This document shows positions 6,200 to 7,217 of a stretch of 7,217 bases of DNA, piece after piece. The position numbers and the translations under genes were made by a program. The notes under the pieces were generated by a model, which saw only the letters and a list, made by a program, of their open reading frames with translations, was not told where the DNA came from and did not search any database. Origin of the DNA: Caulobacteraceae bacterium (GTDB lineage: Bacteria > Pseudomonadota > Alphaproteobacteria > Caulobacterales > Caulobacteraceae); NCBI GenBank assembly GCA_003161535.1, contig PMOM01000112.1, forward strand, positions 620-7,836, read 5' to 3'. Position 1 is the first letter of the stretch; the number at the start of each line of letters is the position of its first letter.

Positions 6200-7217
<1,018 letters not shown>

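Overview
This 7.2-kb window of GC-rich DNA looks like chromosomal sequence from an alphaproteobacterium, probably a Rhodospirillales-type organism. That placement rests on high GC with GC-ending codons, a GC-rich palindromic intergenic repeat of a style common in alphaproteobacteria, and my recall of the protein families. It cannot be settled without a search. I see no insertion sequence, phage gene, CRISPR array, tRNA or rRNA.

Layout, left to right. (1) The C-terminal part of a class I polyphosphate kinase 2 enters from the left edge on the plus strand. (2) A ~195-bp spacer holds a cluster of GC-rich hairpins (REP-like repeat). (3) Two plus-strand genes lie 27 bp apart and are probably co-transcribed: a YajO-type aldo/keto reductase and a YcaQ-family winged-helix DNA glycosylase starting at TTG. 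(4) A 255-bp interval at 3024-3278 is not empty. On the minus strand it carries an untracked 35-codon gene with a perfect Shine-Dalgarno, a good sigma-70-type promoter and several dyad motifs, one overlapping the -10 box. (5) A minus-strand ABC exporter half-transporter (fused membrane and ATPase domains). (6) A 122-bp divergent spacer with a long inverted repeat. (7) Plus-strand ubiA, the 4-hydroxybenzoate polyprenyltransferase of ubiquinone synthesis, with an unusual internal insertion. (8) The C-terminal half of acetyl-CoA synthetase (acs) on the minus strand, whose stop codon overlaps that of ubiA.

Most of the window is housekeeping: polyphosphate/nucleotide metabolism, carbonyl reduction, crosslink repair, export, quinone synthesis and acetate activation. 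The genes do not form one pathway. The most interesting stretch is 3034-3278. The predicted micro-protein there appears to have its own regulated promoter, with two CTGC-N3-GCA boxes resembling the published recognition sequence of PhaR, the regulator of polyhydroxyalkanoate granule genes. This is a hypothesis from motif shape only. I found no convincing evidence for a large undescribed multi-gene system.
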